Positions 1-13,073 of a stretch of 64,000 bases of DNA are shown piece after piece. The notes under the pieces were generated by a model. That model had not been told where the DNA came from, ran no database searches, and saw only the letters and a program-made list of their open reading frames with translations. The number at the start of each line of letters is the position of its first letter. Within the stretch, counting starts at the first letter, position 1. This DNA comes from Megalobrama amblycephala (lineage: Eukaryota > Chordata > Actinopteri > Cypriniformes > Xenocyprididae): the NCBI RefSeq assembly GCF_018812025.1, contig NC_063049.1:33319947-33383946 (forward strand), in the 5' to 3' direction. The translations under genes and the position numbers were made by a program.

Positions 1-855
1 ATCCCTTCGGACTGAGGCACAATGGCTGTGTGAAAGTCATCAGCCCCCTCCCCCCTTAAAGCGTCCCTCCACCTCCCCTCTGGAGTCTGTTTCATCATTT
101 TAATTAATTTCTAATCAGGCGACAGTAAACTAATCAAGGTCTGCATAAAAACAAGGGCGGCTGTTTTTGACTGAGGAGCCACCGCAGAGTCTTGACTCCG
201 ACTGCATACTGAGCACTGCAGTCGCATCATACGAGACACATTCACGACTCCAGGACTGAGGATTTAATGGGTGCTGCAGGATCTCAAATTTCAGATTAGT
301 GATTAAATCTGCCAAAAATTTAAATACAAATTCTGCAATTTAGCAACAATGTGAAATACTAAACCTGAAATATCAAATTATGCAAAATAATTCAAATCTA
401 AATAAAAACAATAGTGCCCTTTACAAAAAAAAAAAGAAAGTCTGTAATTTTGTGATCAAACTGAATTTTAAAAAGTATGTCACACTGCTCAGAACATTTG
501 TTTACCTGCCATTGCACATTGCATATTTGTTTTTGCACAGACTGATGCACAATTTTCACTTTTTATACTTTCATATCCATATTTACAATTGCAGGAAATG
601 TTGAATGTATGTTTAAACACTGTGTTCAATAAAGACACGCTGTTGAACATTGCTTGTGTGTCATTAGTCTGAGCAGACCATGCTTTTGCTGTGACTTAAA
701 GATCAAATCAAATTTTATGGTTAACTTATGATAAAATTCAGGAATTGTATATGTATTTATATATCTATTTTACTGTTCTTATCTTTTTTTCTTTTACTTT
801 CTTAGCTTAATTTTAATTCTTTCTTTTTTATTATTAGCTTATTGTTAATCTATTT
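1..855. other. Unassigned left edge
   Basis: AT-rich beyond position 300, with AATAAA at 629-634 on the plus strand. No coding sequence or repeat was identified. Confidence 0.5.
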
Positions 856-1175
856 GGTAACACTTTATAATAAGGTCCCATTAGTTAGTCATTAACTAAC
901 ATTAACAAATCAGTACATTTGTTACAGTATTTATTAATCTTAGTTAACTTTTGTTAATAAAAATTCAACTGTTCATGGTTAGTTCATGTTAGCTCAGGTC
1001 CATTTAATAATATGAACAGATACAACTTTTGATTTTAATAATGTATTAGTAAATGTAGAAATTAGCATTATCTAAGATTAATAAATGCTTTAGAAATATT
1101 TCTCATTGTTAGCTAGTTAACTAGCATGTTAACTTGTGTAGTTCACTAATGGAACCACAAATGGAACCTTATTGT
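856..1175. mobile_element. GGTAACACTTTA-type repeat, copy 1 (right end eroded)
   Basis: It starts GGTAACACTTTATAATAAGG and contains TTAGTTAGTCATTAACTAAC. Other members with this end are at 22398, 24960, 25341 and 29069, but this copy belongs to a different subfamily. Confidence 0.6.
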
Positions 1176-1696
1176 TTTTTTTAAATATAAACTCTTATGA
1201 TAATAGAATTGCTTAACTGACTTCACATTTGACTTTCACAGCCTTTGTTCACAATTAAAATCTTCTCATTTGAGGTACACAATGTTTTGGCTGAAGTAGA
1301 GCGAGTCATGACAACAACAGTTTCAATTTTACTCCTGTCCTCTCGCTCTCGCTGTATTTGGAAAATACTGAATGTTGAGGCCAACTTTAAAAAAGACCTG
1401 ATTATATGCCAGGAAAATGAACAACATGACAAGCGGAGAGGACCCACTTGCTAACAGCCAACCTGAGGGAGGGGGAGAGTGGATTAAACATGGAAATCTC
1501 TAATCTCTCTCAGGCCTGTAGGATTATTCTGCTCTCTCTCAGTGTGAGCGGACATATTTACCCATGGTGAGTATATTTAGACGCTAAATTCCCCTGCTGC
1601 CTCTTCTACCCACTGGCTGGCACTGGGAGAAGCAGGGGAAGGACGCCAAGCATGGGATAATAATACAGGGAGAGAGAGAGAGTGATGGAGAGAAGC

Positions 1697-1727
<31 letters not shown>

Positions 1728-2884
1728 TAGAGAGTTCCCCCTCCAGCAGAAAGCAGAGGGAGAGGATTAGGCCTCTCATCTCCCGGTGCATCATCCACTC
1801 CCTCCACTGATGGTGTTTTATGATATTCAGCAGCACAGAGGGATGATCCCATTACACGCCAATGAACAGTCCGACCAATACACAACCACAGCAACCACAT
1901 TACACAATTACAGCACACTACACGCCAATACCCTGCCACTCTACGCCAATAAATACTGCTGGACTAACACATTATCCAATAAACAACCCCTCCGGTAAAC
2001 AATTACAGCATGCTTATGAAGTATACACCAAAGGTCAAGTAATACCCTTACAGTACGAGGGGTCTTCAGTGACTTTAGGACACAAGATTACACGATTGAG
2101 TTCCCGCATGCAACGGCACTATTTTGCAGAAAGAAAGCACATCTCGAAAGACATCATGCACCTATTAGGGATTAAACAAATAAAAATATTTTTTAATTTT
2201 TTAGTTTTCTTCGCTGCATTATTTGGCACTGAAATAGAGCCACTTAACATCTAAACCAGACGCATCATGCAACTGCCAACAGTGGCATTCTTGGGTCACT
2301 TCGGCCAATACGAGAAAAGAAAAACTTTTTAAACAATTCTTGAACAAAAAAAAATGTTGTATGTAAAATACATTTTTCTCTTTTTGTGGTGTTAAAAATA
2401 TTAGTGAGCTTAAAGCAACATGATGATAGGAAGATGATTACAGAATTTTCTATTTAAGGCAAGACAGGCAATACACATTAAAAAAAAAAAAAAAAACCTT
2501 CAACTCTAATATGTCAACAAAACGAAATCAGAATTTTGAACCAATGTTCAGATTTCTGTTCTGGAGATGTATGCAAATTAGCGCATATTTAATTAGACAA
2601 TGCCCCATTTCCATATTTAAACAACATTTCAGAAAACTTGTAATATAAAACAATTGTCTTAATTTACTGTGATTAATCAACTGAAGTATGGTGATATCTA
2701 TTAAATTCAATTCACATTTATGTGCTTTGTGAAAAGCACATTTAGTGCTTTTCACAATTCATATTATCTTAGAGCTTTACAAAAAATGCATGTCAACATT
2801 ACAACTTAGAGTAATCCGTTATCAGAGGTGCAAGTTATGCGATTTCAGAAATGTACATAAATCACGCAGTTAGCTAACAATCTA
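1176..2884. other. Unassigned, with an AG microsatellite
   Basis: (AG)n at about 1671-1735 with interruptions. Near 1856-1950 a short motif containing ACACGCCAAT or a variant recurs. Otherwise nothing is recognised. Confidence 0.5.
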
Positions 2885-3285
2885 TTAATTTAAACAATGT
2901 TTGACACGCGATCCGAATCATGATTTGTCGCGCTGATTCATAACGCTCCAAAGCTTCATGAAGCAGTGTTTTGAAATCAGCCATCACTATATAAGTTGTT
3001 ATTTAGTTTTTTTTAAATGCACCAAAAATGATCTTGTAGCTTTATAATATTAATATTGAACCACTGTACTCACATGAACTGATTTAAATATGTTTTTAGT
3101 ACATTAATGGATCTTGAGAGAGGAAATGTCATTGCTGGCTATGCAGGCCTCACTGAGCCATCGGATTTCAACAAAAATATCTTAATTTGCATTCCGAAGA
3201 TGAACGAAAGTCTTACGGGTGTGGAACGGCATGAGGGTGAGTAATAAATTACATTATTTCCATTTTTGGGGGAACTAACCCTTTT
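2885..3285. mobile_element. Right half of a TTAA-type foldback element, truncated
   Basis: Segments such as GCGATCCGAATCA and ATCGGATTTCAACAAAAAT match the right half of 16556-17269. It ends GGAACTAACCCTTTT, and the terminal TTAA is mutated. The left half is missing. Confidence 0.65.
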
Positions 3286-3331
3286 ATACAGAGAAAAATC
3301 TATTCATTTAAAAAAAAGAAAAGAAAGAAAA

Positions 3332-3590
3332 GGTAGGCAGTTGTGGCCTAATGGTTAGAGAGTCAGACTGGCAACCCGAAGGTTGCACGTTCGATTTTCT
3401 ATAGCGGCAGGAAATGACTGGCATGCTCTTGAGCAAGGCACATAACCCCGAATTGCTCCTCGGGCACCACAAAAAATGGCTGCCCACTGTGTGTGTGTGT
3501 GTTCACTACTGACTACTCCTAATGTGTGTGTGCACTAACTAATGGGTTACCATACTGTACTGCCTTCACGTCACTATCACTTTAAAAAAA
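3332..3590 (+). repeat. tRNA-derived SINE
   Basis: The 5' part has a degenerate A box (GTGGCCTAATGGTTAGAG) and B box (GGTTGCACGTTCGATTTT) about 35 nt apart, as in RNA polymerase III promoters. The following body, GAGCAAGGCACATAACCCCG then GGCTGCCCACTGTGTGTG, is typical of fish SINEs. The B box lacks the usual CC end, so activity is unlikely. Confidence 0.75.
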
Positions 3591-4860
3591 ATTTACCCAG
3601 TCCACCTGTAGTGTGTCTTGCCTTAAAGCTAATGATCTGACAGAGGTTTATTATGCAGACCAAATGTGAGCGAGTATGGGATATTTCTGCCACAGGTTTT
3701 TAGACAAACACTTTTCAAACTACAATAATCATGCAAATTAATTTTGATCTTCTTATTTTTATTAGTGTTATTATTAACAATCAGTCAAACCACGGGGACG
3801 TGCATGATGACACTTCTGAAATTTAACCATCACACAATCACAAAGAAATGCCAATTTGGAATTAGTTACTACAATCCCTCACACTAATAATATGAACCAG
3901 TATGATTGCCATTAATGGTACAGATCTAAACATTCACAGCACTGTTAATGAATAGGAAGTGAAAAGGAGGATGAAGGTTTCTAGAAGGACAGAGATGACT
4001 GAAATGTGGTTCGGGGGGTGGGGGAGAAGGAGGAGTCATTAAACCTCATTAATGCAGCACCTGTCTCCTCTAACAGGTGTAACTTTACCTCATCTCCTGT
4101 ACCTGTCTCAAATGGACCCTTGGGTGACTGTTGACCTTACACATGAACTTGAGAGGCATCACATAACAGCTTTACATTCATCTTCCATAGATGAAAGGAC
4201 AGTGGCTGGTAAGGGTGTCTGACTTTGATGTATGAGCCGGAGTGACTGAATGACAACTCTAATGGTCATTAGGGGACTAAAACTCAAGAAAAGCAAAGGA
4301 CAGGTCATGTGTCTGATCCACGGCCTTATTTCTAGTTCATATTGGACAAGAACCAGGGGCAACACAAGCACATTTGTCATTGTTAACCTCTTCAGTCCCA
4401 AAACTGTCAATGTTTAGTTATGAAAAATGTTAACTGCTTCATATTAAACAGCAAAATGCAATCATTCAGATAATTTTGTAATAATATGCTGCAAGATAAA
4501 ATCAAGCATTGTTGCTGTTGCATTGTTTTAATTTTTTGTTGTAGTTTTTACTTTAATTTTACCTGTTTTACTTTCATTTCTCCTTGTGTTTGAGGTTTTG
4601 CTCATAAAGTTTTTACTTTATCTTTTTTTAAAATTGTAGAAAACTTTAGAGGCAAAATCTGTTAAATGTTGTATAGTTTGAAAAAAATCTGCCTTTCTTA
4701 GATTTCATAACATTTTATCATGACAAACCAACAAAAATAAATCAGGTAAAAATATGGGATCATAAAAAATAGACACATAAAAATAACTTGTTACTTAGTG
4801 TCATCTTCATATGCAGCATACTAGGAAAAAAAGAAAAAAAAAAAGGAATTGTTATTATTA
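3591..4860. other. Unassigned stretch
   Basis: No repeat or gene is recognised. An A-rich run at 4826-4854 lies directly beside the Tc1-like element. Confidence 0.5.
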
Positions 4861-6043
4861 TACACCAATCAGGCATAACATTATGACCACTGACAGGTGA
4901 AGTGAATAACGCTGATTATGTCTTCATCACGGCACCTGTTAGGGATATATTAGGCACCAAGTGAACATTTTGCCCTCAAAGTTAATGTGTTAGAAGCAGG
5001 AATAATGGAGAAGTTGATTTGAGTGAGTCTGACAAGGGCCAAATTGAGATGGCTAGACGACTAGGTCAGAGCATCTCCAAAACTCCCGATCTGCAGTGGT
5101 CAGTGTCTATCAAAAGTGGTCCAAGGAAGAAACAGTGGTGAACCGGTGACAGGATCATGGGCGGCCAAGGATCATTGATGCACGTGGGGAGCGAAGGTTG
5201 GCCCATGTGGTCTGATTCAACAGACGAGCTACTGTAGCTCAAATTGCTCAAGAAGTTAATGCTGGTTCTGATAGAAAGGTGTCAGAACACACAGTGCATC
5301 GCAGTTTGTTGCGTATGAGGCTGCATAGACACAGACCAGTCAGGGTGCCCATGCTGACCCCTCTCCACCGCCGAAAGTGTCAACAGTGGGCATCAGAACT
5401 GGACCACGGAGCAATGGAAGACGGTGGCCTGGTCTAATGAATCACGTTTTCTTTGGACGAACATGTGGATGGCCGGGTGCATGAGCATCGCTTACCTGGG
5501 GAACACATGGCACCAGGGTGCACTATGGGAAGAAGGCAAGCTGGCGGAGGCAGTCTGATGCTTTGGGCAATGTTCTGCTGGGAAACCTCGGGTCCTGCCA
5601 TCCATGTGGATGTTACTTTGACACGTACCACCTACCTAATCATTGCTGCAGACCATGTACACCCTTTCATGGAAACGGTATTCCCTGGTGGCTGTGGCCT
5701 CTTTCAGCAGGATAATGCACCCTGCCACAAAGCAAAAATGGTTCAGGAATGGTTTGAGGAGCACAACGAGTTTGAGGTGTTGTCTTGGCCTCCAAATTCC
5801 CCAGACCTCAGTCCAATCAAGCATCTGTGGGATGTGCTGCACAAACAAGTCAGATCCACGGAGGCCCACCTCACAATTTACAGGACTTAAAGGATCTGCT
5901 GCAAACATCTTGGTGCCAGATACCACAGCACACCTTCAGGGGTCTAGTGGAGTCCATGCCTCGACGGGTCAGGGCTGTTATGGCAGAAAAAGGGGGACAG
6001 CACAATATGGAAGTTGGACATAATGTTATGTCTGACTGGTGTA
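4861..6043 (+). mobile_element. Tc1/mariner transposon, complete ends, inactive
   Basis: About 1.18 kb bounded by TA. The left end TACACCAATCAGGCATAACA and the right end TGTTATGTCTGACTGGTGTA are terminal inverted repeats of about 25 bp. It carries a broken transposase. Ends of this type are common in fish Tc1-like families. Confidence 0.9.
5000..6010 (+). pseudogene. Tc1-like transposase, broken
   Basis: The N-terminal DNA-binding part (5000-5450) is split by stops and frame changes. The catalytic half reads open at 5453-5890 and shows GGGSLMLWAMF, LFQQDNAPCHKAKMV and SWPPNSPDLSPIKHLWDVL. Of the expected DDE triad, the first Asp is Asn (WSNESRF near 5432), the second survives (DNAPCH), and the third Glu is Lys (SPIKHLW). 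It is therefore catalytically dead even apart from the frameshifts. Confidence 0.88.
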
Positions 6044-7989
6044 CACATTATTATGTATGTCTTGCTGCACACCAAGAAAAATGTAAAACAAATTTGTACG
6101 GTATAGTGGAGGTTCGGATGAGCTGATTGATTATTCAGTTCATGTTTCTTCTCTCAGCTCTGATGACGACAGTCCTGTGATTCGGCAGCCTTGAATCAAC
6201 TCTCATCCTGAAAATGCCAAAGAGTAATCAATTTAGTAATCAATGACTGAAGGTGATGAAAACGTGAATCAGACCGAATTAATAAAACAAGTGCTTGTGT
6301 GAGCGCCACAGCTTCTAAAGGTAAGAAATGTAGGTTGTGCGTTCGAGGGAGTTGAAGAGGAGAAGGGGGCATCTTGTAACCAACATGCGGGGGCAGGAGC
6401 TGAACACCCCTAATCATGCCTCCAGCACTGCAGAGAGGAGGAGGGAGACTAAAAGACAGGAATATGGGAAGCAGACCAAGGAAATCCTGTTCTTAAGATT
6501 GGCAAGCGTAGAATCGGCATTGGAGTCTAAAAAAATTAAAAATGAGGGGATTTGGGATTTTACCAAGACACTAAACCCAGGAGGAACAGTGTTTGTTCAG
6601 TTTTTCCTTTATTCTTTTTAGTCATTTCCCTTTTGCTCTGAGAGGGGCCTGTAGGGCCCCATGTGTGCTACGGAGGTGAGCATGTTTCAGACTGAGCTCA
6701 GAGGATGGTGCAAAGAGCCACAGGAAACAGCACTCAAACGATTTTACAGTCTGAGTCCAAAGAAAGCACATCTCAAAGAACAGTCATGCGTCTATTCAGG
6801 ATCAAACAGCCTTAATTATTTTTCATATTCACAGTAACAGACCCAACAATACCTCTGCCACTAAATATATCATTTCCTCGGGCAAAGATTACATGTTGCT
6901 TTAGCTGAGGTATCGAATTACCTAATAAAGACGTGCGATACAGAGCGAAAACCAGCTACTCATACGCTCAAATAAGCAACAAATTAATTAAGAGTTCGCT
7001 ATGCGATGGGGGGAAATCGTTAATGGCTGAGTCACTCTTGCATGATAGCACAACATAATTGCAGATTATTGCATCATAAATTTCTTGTTTTATATAAGCC
7101 ATTTGAGGTGCCACCATGAAGTTTTGGCAACACTTCAGTAAAAATACGCATCAGTAAAATGTTTAAATAGTTACTCTAAATCGTGTAAACAAAATCTGGA
7201 AGAAAAACAAATGTTTGAAACCTTAGTAATTCACCTACACAAACTCAACGTCTGGAACAAGATGATTTATTATCTGAGTGACTTGGTCATCAGGTTTCGC
7301 AGAGCTCTGTGCTCGTTAACCCAAAACAAAGCGCTATTTGGATCAGTTTCATCCGTATGTGCTTTTCTATCAACTGAGAGAAATTAATTAAAGAGCACTT
7401 GCTTTTCTGACTAACTCAGCGCAAATGTCTAATGAATTTCTATGGCAGCGTTAAAACAGTAAAAGAACTGAAAAAGTCTATTCAAGTATTAGATTTCACG
7501 TTTTAATTTTCAGCTTTAGGGTGAGCATTGTATTAATATGAATGTTTCTTTCTATCATTTGCCTGCATTCAGTCACTACAAAATCTTAATCAGCCATTGT
7601 GCCATTTACCACCCTAATGCGTCTATACTTTAATTAAGGTCATCTTTAAGAGGGAAATTTTTCAATTAAGTTTGCAGATAATTTATTTCTTATCTACACA
7701 CTGATAAATTTAGTACTAGAAAATGGAAATATTTTGTATGTGAAGTATCTCAAGTTTGTTTGTACAAAGAATTACTCATTTATCCTTCATTAAAAAAAAT
7801 CAGTTGTCTCCGACATCAACTTTTTTAGGAGAAAGAAAAAAATGGACAAAAATGAGACAATTTTTAGCATTCAGAGCTATAAAATAAACTCAGACAAAGA
7901 ATTTGATGAGAAATGTTTGCGTTCATATCAAAAACTCTGATTATGATTGCAGATTTTGGTATCTGTGCAAAGTTTGAGACATTGATGAG
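6044..7989. other. Unassigned stretch
   Basis: No gene or repeat is recognised. Short motifs shared with 2100-2250 (AAAGCACATCTC then CATGC.CCTATT.AGG.T.AAACA at 6765-6810) suggest a low-copy repeat. Confidence 0.45.
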
Positions 7990-8241
7990 AGCATTTTTGA
8001 AATTTTAGAAGAGACAGGATGTGAGATTACTGGTATTTTTTTCCTGGAAATGCAAACATTGTCCACACAATGAAAGTCAGTGGGGTCCAGTGTTGTTTTG
8101 GACCATACTGACTTTGATTGTATGGGCAAAAACATTCTTCAAAAAATATCTTTCTTCTATCCGCAGAAGAAAGCAAGTCATATAGGTATGGAATCACATG
8201 AGGGTGCATTAGGTAAATTATGACAGAACTGTCATTTTTAA
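7990..8241. mobile_element. Truncated half of a TTAA-type element
   Basis: It carries TTCTTCAAAAAATATCTT, GAAGAAAGCAAGTCATA and a degraded GACAGAACTGTCATTTTTAA right end. It abuts the copy starting at 8248. Confidence 0.6.
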
Positions 8242-8247
8242 AGGGTT

Positions 8248-9026
8248 TTAAAGGGTTAGTTTACCCAAAAATGATTTTCCTGTCATTATTACTCACCCTC
8301 ATGTCATTCCAAACCCGTAAGATCTTCGGAACACAAATTAAGATATTTTCTATGAAATCCAATAGGTTTTTTATCCCCCATAGAAAGCAGTGTAATTACT
8401 ATCATTCAAGGTCCAGAAAGGTAGTAAAACATCGTTAAAATAGCCAATGTGACTACAGTGGTTCAACCTTAATGTTATGAAGCGACGAGAATACTTTTTG
8501 TGTGCACACACAAAACAAAAATAACTTAATTCAACAAATTCGTCTCTCGCCTGTCATTCTCCTACACTGTTTACATTGCAGCGCTTCCAGGTTCTACGTT
8601 AGAATGTGGGCTCAGTATTGGCTGATGCTGTTCAGGTGAGCAGGAGCCAGCCAATAATGAGCCAGCTTTCGGATGTAAACACAGAAGCACTGAACTGCAT
8701 TCACTGAGTCAACAGCGTAAGAGAATGACAGGGTAGAGAAGAATTTATTGAATAAAGTTGTTATTTTTGTTTTGTTTTTGTGCACAAAGTATTCTTGTCA
8801 CTTCATAACATTAAGGTTGAACCACTGTAGTCATGTTGACTATTTTAACCATGTCTTTACTACTTTTCTGGTTGCTTTCTATGAAGGATTAAAAAACCTC
8901 TTGGATTTCATCAAAAATATCTTAATTTGTGTTCTGAAGATGAACAAAGGTCTTACAGGCGTGAAACGACATGAAGGTGAGTATTTAATGAGAGAATTTC
9001 CATTTTTGGGTGAACTAACCCTTTAA
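8248..9026. mobile_element. TTAA-flanked foldback element
   Basis: It starts TTAAAGGGTTAGTTTACCC and ends GGGTGAACTAACCCTTTAA. The arms pair around a loop near 8580-8700. Interior arm: CACTGTAGTCATGTTGAC near 8822, mirrored by TGTGACTACAGTG near 8449. Confidence 0.82.
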
Positions 9027-11486
9027 GTCCAGGAGAAACTAATTAAATATTAAAAATGTTATCTCATTTGTAATACAGGATAGACTACCACACCATAAAA
9101 CAAAACAGATTCATAAGGTAAACATTAAATAAACATTAAGGAGTTAAAGGCACAATGCATAACTGCTGGAAGAGAGTGAGCTAAGCTCCAGAGTCCTGTG
9201 ATTGTAAATATGAAGGCACAGTCATCATGGAGGATTACAACATTGTTATTGTTTGGGTATAATTGTTGCATCACCAACAATGCTTGCCAGTTACAATAAT
9301 AGCATGAATAAAAAAGAAAATAAGTGAAGCTTATTGTCATCATTTCGTCTTAATATCTCTGTGCAGTCCGGGATAAGTCTGTGCAGTGGTATATATCATG
9401 CCAGAGCAGATAAATTAGAATTGACACTAATAGCTTTGTAAAAACATGCACACACTGTAAGCATCAGGGTATTTCAGATCAATCCCCGCATGCCCCTGAT
9501 CTGCCTTTTAAGATGAAGTCCTGGGACGTTGACACCGCTTCTCCTGTGAAGCAACAGGACCGAGAGATATCACAGCTCCAAGCCACCTGTCAATCTTCCA
9601 TCCACCTCCCCGCGGACTCCCCACCCACCAAAGCCAAATTGCAGCTGGGCGTGCGTGTGCAAGTGTGTCGGGGGGCTCGAGGGACGCCACACAAAAGAGC
9701 GGAGAGCTGACCAGCGCTCAGGTGAAATTGAATTGGAAATCTTCCATGGCTCGTTAGCATAAGAAAAGAGCGTGTGGCTTTAGACAAAGACTCCTCTTCT
9801 CATGCAGAAAATCAATCTCTCCTGGGGCCCGGCTATTGTTCATCTCCGCAGTACAGGTGTCCCTTCAATGGTCCTTAATCAAAAGTGTCAAAACAAAGTT
9901 AGGAGTTATCTACCCGCTGCTGTCTGTTGGACTGCGTGCAAGCGCTCGCACGCTCGCGCACTTGCACACTCTTCTGTGTGCTGTGGAAGGATGCGTGCAT
10001 GGTATTCAGGTATGTATCACAAAACTTACTGATATTTACCTTGCTGTGCTCTCCAGGGCTGACACAATAATTGGTTTACAGGATGGAGGGAAACAGAAGT
10101 GTCCTCATGCTCAATAAATGTCCCTCAGAAAGCGTCAGCACAACATCACTTCTCTGTTGAACCTGCCACAGGGGCCCGTGTGTGTTTTTCTCGAAGCAGA
10201 GACACCAGGAATTGGCTGAGTGTATTGAGTCTGTAACACAATAAAGTGGAATGGAGAGCAGTGCACTGCAGGTCTGTTTGCAAAGCGCAGATTAAATAAA
10301 CTGAAATGAAATACAGCAACCTTCTTTCTGAAAAAGAGCTGATGTCCACCGGTGTGTGATTGCAACATCCATACAAAAGACCTTCAGGACACACATGAGC
10401 TGATCAGAATCGAGAAAACTAAGCAGATGTAATCTAGATTTGACGTAATCCTCGCCAATGAGGTTTATTGCAGGAGATTTAACCTTATGGCGTCTCCGAT
10501 AGAACATCCTCATCTTGAGCATCTCCAGAACTCCTGCAGTTAAAGCCGATCTCCCCTGGGCCCACCCTTCCAAAACCCTTCCCCTCTGGTCAGGTCCCCT
10601 GGGCCATCCCCATGCAAACATTGGGTTGATTAAAAATCACTTAATAGAAGAGAAAAATAAAGCTGTCTCGTCAGCTTGACGGTTCCGCAGAGACTCATGG
10701 GACATCAGCCCTGAATAACACAGTGATATATTAGATGCAGCACATATGGCTCATGAGAGATGATTAGATGGACATGTTTCTATCAGTGCTCAGTGGTTAC
10801 AGTGGCCACATTCACACAGCAGCAGAATACGGTTGTCAGTCCTGTATTTGAGTCCTTAATACGGTTACGTTCACACACAGTAGGTTTATTTTCAGGAGTG
10901 ACAAACGCATTCTATAACTGAACTCACACCCGTACATTTACAGGACTCACAAACGCATTCACGGAAAATTTGCGCTGTGTGAACGGAACCGGACAGGACA
11001 ACTAGTTGTCTGTCACGTCATACAGTGCGAGAGAGCCGCTATGCTGAGGGGTTTTGTGTGTGGTTTCACTTTCAGTAACTTACCGCGAGAGAGATATGAG
11101 CTGTGTTTCATCTGAAGGTTTTAGATCCGGTCATATTCTCCACCGGAGCAGCTCCCGTCACTTTTGTGTTTTATATGCGACCCAAATGCATGTTATGCGC
11201 GAGAAACTACAAAGGACATGAGAAGCGAGTGCAACAGTTATGTCCGGCTAGTGCATGGTTACAAGAAGCGAGTTAGCATTTTAGGACATCCGGTTCCATT
11301 GCCCTAAAGTCTATGGGTTTTTGCTAAACCGCCTGAAATAAGGTCTGTGGTTAACAAAGCCTGTAAATATTTTCACGTTTTGATCTATGACATAAAACAC
11401 ACCAGTTATAACCTGCTTGTGATTTTTAAACCTTTACTGTGTCTTAGAAATCGGCGGTTGCTAACAAGTTGCTAAAAGGGAATATA
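9027..11486. other. Repeat-poor stretch, no gene found
   Basis: 9480-10620 is less AT-rich and contains no recognised transposon. Several short open frames overlap on both strands, but none matches a known protein. It may hold ancient non-coding sequence; that is inference only. Confidence 0.4.
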
Positions 11487-11790
11487 GGTGCGTTCACGCG
11501 GCCTCGTAATTCCTGTAGTTACGACATTCTAGCTTGTAAAAAGCGCTCACGTCCTCGTAGAGCTCGTAATTACAGCTTGTAAGCTGGGAGTTTCCTGAAA
11601 GCTCCCACATGTACCACGTGGCCGCTGTACCACCTGACCGCTGTAGATTCATTTAGGCGTTGATAGTGCTGCCATGGAAACGCATAATTCCCAGTCCAAG
11701 GACCAAAAAGGACGTGAACAGCTCCGAATATAAGGTCACGTGTTGTTATCTCAAGATTCCGGTAAATACGAGGTGACGTGAACGCAGCAT
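11487..11790 (+). mobile_element. Miniature element with GGTGCGTTCACG ends, copy 1
   Basis: The left end GGTGCGTTCACGCGGCCTCG pairs with the right end ACGAGGTGACGTGAACGCAG. It contains ACCACGTGGCCGC and TCACGTGTTG. Copy 2 follows in the same orientation at 11842-12157. Confidence 0.7.
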
Positions 11791-11841
11791 ATTTCCTTTG
11801 GCGGGGACTTTAGACGTCATCATGACAAACAGGACATTTTA

Positions 11842-12157
11842 GGTGCGTTCACGCGGCCTCGTAATTCCTGTAGTTACGATATTCTAGCCATGATTCTAGC
11901 TTGTAAAAAGCTTTCACGTCCTCGTAGAGCTCATAATTACAGCTTGTAAGCTGGGAGTTTCCTGAAAGCTCCCACATGTACCACGTGGCCGCTGTACCAC
12001 CTGACCGCTGTAGATTCATTTAGGCGTTGATAGTGCTGCCATGGAAACGCATAATTCCCAGTCCAAGGACCAAAAAGGACGTGAACAGCTCCGAATATAA
12101 CGCCACGTGTTGTTATCTCAAGATTCCTGTAAATACGAGGTGACGTGAACTCAGCAT
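11842..12157 (+). mobile_element. Miniature element with GGTGCGTTCACG ends, copy 2
   Basis: Nearly identical to 11487-11790, with an additional 12-nt segment repeating ATTCTAGC near 11880-11896. The spacing between starts is 355 bp. The CACGTG hexamers are conserved. Confidence 0.7.
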
Positions 12158-12734
12158 TAGACAGCATTTCTCATGAAAAAGTGGATAAGTATTCATAAAC
12201 AGCGCAGATCATAATCAACAAGCATGTTTTTAAATAAAGTTGTTTTCTAAATCAAGTTTGAGGAAGCTTGGTGGTGGTGACGTTGATCCACAACCATGGT
12301 GTGCTGTAGTCCGTTTATAGCCTACTGTTAGCTTTTTATATCTGACAACTTTATTTAGGCTTGAAAATTTATAAATGTTTTGTTAACTTGTAAAGATTAT
12401 CTTGATAGACAAAACGTGTAAGTGTCATAACCTTTTGTTAAACACAGAGCTTATTTTTGCGCTTTTCCAAAAGTCTATGGGAAAAATGCAAAGGCTTTCG
12501 ATCGAGGGAACCCGTGCGCCGCTAACTTCCGGGTTGGCCTACAAAAACACGTCATCTCTGAGGTACTGAGAATATGGGCGTGACTCTCGTTACACGTTCA
12601 TACAGACAGTATTTGAAACGCTACTGTAACTTGCTGTATTTACAGGACATTTCGAGACACATGTAAGTAAATGCGATTGTCAATCCCTAAAACTGACAGT
12701 GTGAACGTAGACACTTTCTCTTCCTTTGTTTGCT
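12158..12734. other. Unassigned stretch
   Basis: Nothing recognised. 11281-11330 and 12470-12490 share short phrases (AAAGTCTATGGG). Confidence 0.4.
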
Positions 12735-12845
12735 CTAGAGACATTTCTCAAAATATCTTGTTTTATGTCCTACCGAAGAAAGAAAGTCATACAGGCTTGG
12801 ATCGACATGAGTAAATGATGACAGAATTTTCAACTATCCCTTTAA
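12735..12845. mobile_element. Right-end fragment of a TTAA-type element
   Basis: It reads AGAAAGTCATACAGG.TTGG and ends TCAACTATCCCTTTAA. The left part is missing. Confidence 0.6.
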
Positions 12846-13073
12846 ATGCTATGTGGTTTTTCATTCTTAAAAGGGTTAGTTCACCCAAAAAAATTAACAT
12901 TTTGTCATATATTACTCACACCAGTGTCGTTCCACATCCATAAGATCTTCGCTCATCTTCGGAACACAAATTATTACAGATATTTTTGATGAAGTCTTAG
13001 AGGTTTCTGTCTCTCCACACAGATCCAACGCAACTACCACTCCCAGGTCCAGAAAGGTAGGAAAAAGACATCA

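Noticed and set aside
3332..3420. Possible tRNA gene
   Set aside because: A and B boxes are present, but no cloverleaf can be closed and SINE body sequence follows.
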